Shown: in pieces, positions 7,111 to 10,511 of the stretch
Position numbering within the stretch: the first letter of the stretch is position 1
Layout: the number at the start of each line of letters is the position of its first letter
DNA from: Verrucomicrobiota bacterium
GTDB lineage: Bacteria > Verrucomicrobiota > Verrucomicrobiia > Limisphaerales > CAZBKV01
Direction of reading: 5' to 3'
Assembly (NCBI GenBank): GCA_021160185.1
Contig: JAGHDA010000317.1
Coordinates: 1 to 10,511, forward strand
Length of the DNA stretch: 10,511 bases
Made by a program: the position numbers and the translations under genes
The notes under the pieces: model-generated
Seen by the model: only the letters and a program-made list of their open reading frames with translations
Database searches by the model: none
Told to the model about the DNA's origin: nothing

Positions 7111-8382
7111 ATGGGAGCGAAGCAAGCCATTCTGATCTGCCCGGAGCGCCGACCGAACGCGGCGTTTTTTGCCAGGAAACGTCCGCTGGCGCTGACGCCG
7201 ATCCTGGGGCCTACGCTTCTGGACCACGCCTTGGCCTGGCTGGCCGAGCGCGGGGTCAAGAAGGCGCGCATTCTGGCTTCGGATCGGCCGGAGCAGATTC
7301 GCCGCGAAGTCGGCAAAGGAGAGAAATGGGGGCTGGAAGCGGAAGTGATTCCCGAGCCCGCTGAGCTCACCGTCGAGGAAGCCCGCAGGAAACACTTGGG
7401 CCCGGAAGTTTCCGAAGAGGGCGCCGAAGTGATTCTTCTGGACCGCCTGCCGCAGCTTCCCGACCGCCCTTTGTTCGAATCCTATGAGGGGTTCTTTCAA
7501 GCCCTGGAAGCCTGGCTCCCCCAAGCCGGCGCGCGGGCGGTTGGAGCGCGGGAAACCGCCCCGGGCGTCTGGATCGGATTGCGCGCCAAGGTCCATCCTT
7601 CGGCCCAGCTTCGCCCGCCCTGCTGGATCGGCTCCTACGCTTGGGTTCAACAAGGGGCTGTGGTCGGCCCCCAGGCGTTCGTCGAGGACCATGCCATGAT
7701 AGATGAGCGCGCCGAAGTGTCCCGCGGTTGGCTGGGGCCCGCCACCTACCTGGGCGCGCTGACGCACTTGACGGAATCCTTCGCCTGGGGCAACGGCCTG
7801 CTCAAATGGCCCACCGGCTCTTTCACGGAGGTGGTTGATCCCTTCCTGCTCGACGACATGGACCGAGGCCGAGGCTTTTCCCGGAAAAGTTCCTGGGCGG
7901 GCAGGCTGTTTGCTTTGCTGGCGGCGATCTTGACCTCGCCTGTGATCCTTGCGGCGTGGCTTCGGGCGCGCCGCCGCGGCGAGCCGCTTTTTCAGGCGCG
8001 CCGGGGCGTGGTTCCTTCCGGACTGGAATCCGCCGACTCCCTGCGGGAGTTCGTTTACTACGAACTCAACGGAGCCAAAGGACTATGGCGGCGTTGGCCT
8101 CAGCTTTGGAAAATCGTCCGAGGCGAGTTCACTTGGGTGGGCAACCGCCCTCTGGATCGAGAACAAGCCTCTCAGCTCCAAAATGAGTTCGAACGGCTCT
8201 GGCTGGCGGTCCCGGTCGGTCTCTTCTGCTTGGGAGATGTGTACGGATGCGGCGACCGCTTTGACGATGAGGCGCGCGCCCACGCCGGGTTTTACGCCGC
8301 CCGCGGCGACGCCGGCCTCCGAAGAAAAATCCTTTGGAACGCTTTGCTTCAGGCTTTTCACAAAGCGCCCCGACCCGTATAA
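7111..8382 (+). CDS. Three-part fusion: degenerate nucleotidyltransferase-like domain, left-handed beta-helix, degenerate sugar transferase domain
   Basis: A 423-residue protein. The first part (about 1-115) resembles the start of sugar nucleotidyltransferases (RPLALTPILGPTLLDHALAW, then GVKKARIL), but the G-x-GTR nucleotide-binding loop is absent (ILICPERRPNAAFF in its place) and the domain is short. Residues 150-210 have hexapeptide spacing typical of left-handed beta-helices (VWIGLR, AKVHPS, AQLRPP, CWIGSY, AWVQQG, AVVGPQ, AFVEDH, AMIDER). From about 264 the protein aligns by eye with the sugar transferase encoded just upstream: a hydrophobic helix (266-285), EPLFQARRG, then WRRWPQLWKIVRGEF and VGNRPL (343-348), ending like the family. 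The catalytic Asp-Glu is R327-R328 and KFRTM is missing. Both enzyme parts therefore look inactive, and a scaffold or regulatory role for polysaccharide priming is inferred. An unrecognised activity remains possible. Confidence 0.8.
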   Translation: MGAKQAILICPERRPNAAFFARKRPLALTPILGPTLLDHALAWLAERGVKKARILASDRPEQIRREVGKGEKWGLEAEVIPEPAELTVEEARRKHLGPEVSEEGAEVILLDRLPQLPDRPLFESYEGFFQALEAWLPQAGARAVGARETAPGVWIGLRAKVHPSAQLRPPCWIGSYAWVQQGAVVGPQAFVEDHAMIDERAEVSRGWLGPATYLGALTHLTESFAWGNGLLKWPTGSFTEVVDPFLLDDMDRGRGFSRKSSWAGRLFALLAAILTSPVILAAWLRARRRGEPLFQARRGVVPSGLESADSLREFVYYELNGAKGLWRRWPQLWKIVRGEFTWVGNRPLDREQASQLQNEFERLWLAVPVGLFCLGDVYGCGDRFDDEARAHAGFYAARGDAGLRRKILWNALLQAFHKAPRPV

Positions 8383-8383
8383 T
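8355..8383 (+). promoter_or_regulatory. Candidate sigma70-type promoter for the STAS/phosphatase pair
   Basis: TTTTCA (8355-8360, 4 of 6 matches to TTGACA), a 17-base spacer and a perfect TATAAT (8378-8383). The -10 box overlaps the TAA stop of the upstream gene. Expected initiation at about 8390-8392 falls at or within two bases of the ATG at 8392, which has no Shine-Dalgarno, so the transcript could be leaderless. AT-rich hexamers are rare in this GC-rich window, which raises the weight of the match, but it is unproven. Confidence 0.5.
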
Positions 8384-8391
8384 CCGCGCTC

Positions 8392-8700
8392 ATGACAATC
8401 GAGTTCCCTGAGCCGCAAACGATGGCGGTCAGCGGGCTGACCGAAGTGGTCGCCGCGAACGCGCAAGAGATTCGGGAAACGGTGCGTGGAAAGCTCAAAG
8501 AACATCCCGACGTCACGCGCCTGGATTTTGATCTCTCCAACGCAACCTTCGTAGACAGCAGCGGGTTGGGCATGTTCATCTCCCTGCAGAAAACCCTCCG
8601 GGAACGCAGCGGAACCGTGCGGCTCCTTCATCCCGCATCCAACGTCCTCCAGATTCTCGAACTGACTCGGCTCCACCGAGTGTTTGAGATCGTTCCCTGA
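8392..8700 (+). CDS. STAS-domain anti-sigma factor antagonist-like protein
   Basis: A 102-residue single STAS domain of the SpoIIAA/RsbV/SypA type. In this family a serine is phosphorylated by an RsbW-like kinase and dephosphorylated by a PP2C phosphatase; only the unphosphorylated form binds its partner. The diagnostic motif is D55-S56-S57-G58-L59-G60 in FVDSSGLG, and by comparison with SpoIIAA the second serine, S57, is the expected phosphosite. The length is normal for the family and there are no extra domains. It starts 9 bases after the upstream stop with no Shine-Dalgarno. It may be read by termination-reinitiation from upstream, or from its own leaderless transcript started by the TATAAT at 8378. 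The downstream gene encodes both a likely kinase and a likely phosphatase for it, 2 bases after its stop. Whether the final target is an anti-sigma factor or a polysaccharide enzyme cannot be decided here. Confidence 0.92.
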   Translation: MTIEFPEPQTMAVSGLTEVVAANAQEIRETVRGKLKEHPDVTRLDFDLSNATFVDSSGLGMFISLQKTLRERSGTVRLLHPASNVLQILELTRLHRVFEIVP

Positions 8701-8702
8701 CC

Positions 8703-10508
8703 ATGCCGCTGGAGGAAGAGATCCAGAGCCGCGCCTTTGTCGTAGGAGGCCGGCTGGGATGGGTCGCGGAGCTGCCCTGCGGCTTGCAGTTTGTGCGGTC
8801 CGCAGTGGAAGCGGCATGCCGGTGGTTGGAGGAGATGGGCCTGCCGAAAGAGGATGTCGAGCCCTGGATGGCCGTTCTGCCCGAGGCCCTTAACAACGCC
8901 ATTGAATACGCCCCGGAGCCCGCCCGCTCCTTGCCGGTTCGTTTGGATATGCGCCTTGGGGAAAAAGCAGTGGAAGCGGCGGTGTGGGACCACACTCCCG
9001 GTTTTGAATGGCCCGCCGAGCCGCCGTCGCTTCCCCCGCCCGAGAGCGAAGGAGGCCGCGGGCTCTACATCATCTTCTCCATGACCGACGAGGCGGGCTA
9101 CCTGAGAGGGCGCGAAGGCAACCTCCTTGTCCTCCGCCGCAAGCGCGCACGGCCCGGGCCGCTGCCGGAAGGCTCAAGCCCTGAAAACCAACGTCGGATC
9201 GAAGAGGACCGAACCGCCCTTGAAGAAATGACCGAGGAGCTCGCGCTCACTTACGAAGCGTTGTCGCTCCTCTATCAGTACGGCCCCGCCATTGTGGCCG
9301 GCGAAGGACTCTCCGAATTGATCCGCACCCTCATCGAGCGGTTGGCGGAACTGACCCGGTCGGACCTCGTGGTGTTTCGCCTCCTGGACGAGAACCGGAA
9401 AATCCTGAACGTTTCGGCGGTCTACCCAACCGAGCTCCAAGGGCGGATCAGAGCCATCGAGCCGGACAAGACGCCCAAGTCGATCGAGTGGGTCGCCTTT
9501 GACACCCTCCAGGACCAGTGGATCGAGGCGGATTCGCTGCGCGAGGATGATCCGCTCCGCAGCGCAGGAATCACACCGAAAACGGGATTCTGCCACGCGG
9601 TTCGCGGCAAGGAAAACAAGCCGTTGGGCTCGGTCCTGATGGCCCGGAAGACAGCCGAGGAATATGTGGCCCGCGAAGTGCAGCTTCTGAATACGATCTT
9701 CGACTTCATCGGCATACAGATCGCCAATCGCCGCCTCATCGAAGAGCAAACCCGCATGCGCTTGGCCGAGCGGGAGCTCGAAATCGCCGCCCAGGCGCAG
9801 CGCTCGATGCTGCCCCACCAACTTCATCAATGCCCGCCCTTCTCGATCGCCGCTTACTGCCAGAGCGCCCGCAAGGCGGGCGGCGATTTCTACGACGTGA
9901 TCGGCTGCCGCCAAGGCGGAGAACTGATCGTCCTCTCCGACGTAATGGGCAAAGGCATTGCGGCCGCCATGTTCGCCGTGGTGATGCGCACCGCGGTGCG
10001 CACGCTCAGCGCCTACTTCAGCCGTCCAGGACGGCTTTTGAGCCATGTGAACCGCGTGCTCTGCGCGGACTTCGAACGGGCCGATTATTTCACCACCGCC
10101 GCGCTCGCTTATCTCCAGCCGGCCGACGGGAAACTGGCCTATGCGGTGGCCGGGCATCCGCCGATGCTGATCTGGGACCCAATCGAAGGGAGGGCGCGCG
10201 ATTTCGGTCGGCCTGACCTGCCCATCGGCATCCAACAAGACGTAGCGTACGAGGACTTCCAGCTCGAATTCGCCCCGGGCATGCTTGCCCTGCTTTACAC
10301 CGACGGCGTGACCGAAGCCCGGAACAAGGCCGGAGAGTTCTTCGGAGATGAGCGGCTCAAGGAGTGGATGACCTTGGCGGGGCCGGAGATCGACTGCGCT
10401 CAGACGGCCGTCGCGCTATTGCGAAGCACGCTGGAAGAATTCGGCGCGGGCGCGTCCCTGGCCGACGATCAAACCTTTCTGTTCATCCACCGGGCTAAAG
10501 GCGCATAG
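8703..10508 (+). CDS. RsbW-like kinase domain - GAF - SpoIIE/RsbU-type PP2C serine phosphatase
   Basis: A 601-residue soluble protein. Residues about 15-150 form an RsbW/SpoIIAB-type GHKL ATPase: N-box E61-ALN-N65-A with the catalytic-type Glu and the Mg-binding Asn, D96 in DHTPGF (the usual first Gly of DxGxG is Thr), and the glycine loop GGRGL at 117-121. A charged coil (about 165-190) leads to GAF (about 195-345), a possible small-molecule input. A second coil (LIEEQ to QAQRSMLP) is the usual lead-in to PP2C. The SpoIIE phosphatase (about 365-600) keeps its metal Asp residues: GGDFYD (D395, D398), SDVMGKG (D413), YTDGVTE (D534) and ADDQT (D588, D589). One polypeptide can therefore in principle both phosphorylate and dephosphorylate the STAS protein encoded 2 bases upstream, with the GAF domain setting the balance. 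The ATG has no clear Shine-Dalgarno, so coupling to the STAS gene is likely. The gene ends 3 bases before the window edge. Confidence 0.93.
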   Translation: MPLEEEIQSRAFVVGGRLGWVAELPCGLQFVRSAVEAACRWLEEMGLPKEDVEPWMAVLPEALNNAIEYAPEPARSLPVRLDMRLGEKAVEAAVWDHTPGFEWPAEPPSLPPPESEGGRGLYIIFSMTDEAGYLRGREGNLLVLRRKRARPGPLPEGSSPENQRRIEEDRTALEEMTEELALTYEALSLLYQYGPAIVAGEGLSELIRTLIERLAELTRSDLVVFRLLDENRKILNVSAVYPTELQGRIRAIEPDKTPKSIEWVAFDTLQDQWIEADSLREDDPLRSAGITPKTGFCHAVRGKENKPLGSVLMARKTAEEYVAREVQLLNTIFDFIGIQIANRRLIEEQTRMRLAERELEIAAQAQRSMLPHQLHQCPPFSIAAYCQSARKAGGDFYDVIGCRQGGELIVLSDVMGKGIAAAMFAVVMRTAVRTLSAYFSRPGRLLSHVNRVLCADFERADYFTTAALAYLQPADGKLAYAVAGHPPMLIWDPIEGRARDFGRPDLPIGIQQDVAYEDFQLEFAPGMLALLYTDGVTEARNKAGEFFGDERLKEWMTLAGPEIDCAQTAVALLRSTLEEFGAGASLADDQTFLFIHRAKGA

Positions 10509-10511
10509 CCC

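Noticed and set aside
9174..10238. A 354-codon open frame on the - strand opposite the phosphatase gene
   Set aside because: It mirrors the GAF and PP2C coding region and has no recognisable domains; it is a compositional shadow.

Overview
The window is GC-rich, almost entirely coding DNA. Seven genes lie on the + strand with very short gaps, and I found no convincing gene on the - strand. There are no RNA genes, mobile elements, CRISPR arrays or long non-coding stretches. The largest gap between genes is 61 bases. The content (a multi-TM hybrid kinase, a lipid-linked sugar transferase, and a STAS plus SpoIIE-phosphatase switch) suggests a Gram-negative-type environmental bacterium. A PVC-group (for example verrucomicrobial) origin is only a guess from the style of the genes; nothing here fixes the taxon.

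Left part (1-6178). A very large membrane hybrid histidine kinase (two extracytoplasmic sensor regions, the second CHASE-like, then GAF, HisKA, HATPase, a degenerate receiver, an intact receiver and Hpt) is followed by a GT4 glycosyltransferase and a uridine-kinase-like P-loop enzyme. Both junctions are ATGA overlaps, so the three are almost certainly co-translated. The kinase is probably cut at its N-terminus by the left window edge.

Middle part (6240-8382). A polyprenyl-phosphate sugar-1-phosphate transferase of the short, monotopic type with an intact Asp-Glu dyad is followed by a 423-residue fusion. The fusion joins a degenerate nucleotidyltransferase-like domain, a left-handed beta-helix and a degenerate copy of the sugar transferase domain, in which the catalytic Asp-Glu is Arg-Arg. 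It looks like a double pseudoenzyme next to its active relative.

Right part (8378-10508). A consensus TATAAT with a 17-base spacer lies across the stop codon of the fusion gene and only 8 bases before the ATG of a STAS protein. The STAS protein is followed after 2 bases by a 601-residue protein with an RsbW-like kinase domain, a GAF domain and a SpoIIE/RsbU PP2C phosphatase. The kinase and phosphatase acting on the STAS serine therefore sit in one polypeptide.

Taken together, this looks like a regulated surface polysaccharide locus. A phosphorelay kinase and a Ser-phosphorylation partner switch flank the genes that start and extend a lipid-linked glycan. The arrangement recalls, without sequence proof of orthology, the Vibrio syp biofilm locus, where the STAS protein SypA is controlled by the kinase-phosphatase SypE. 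No sigma factor, flippase or polymerase gene is in the window.
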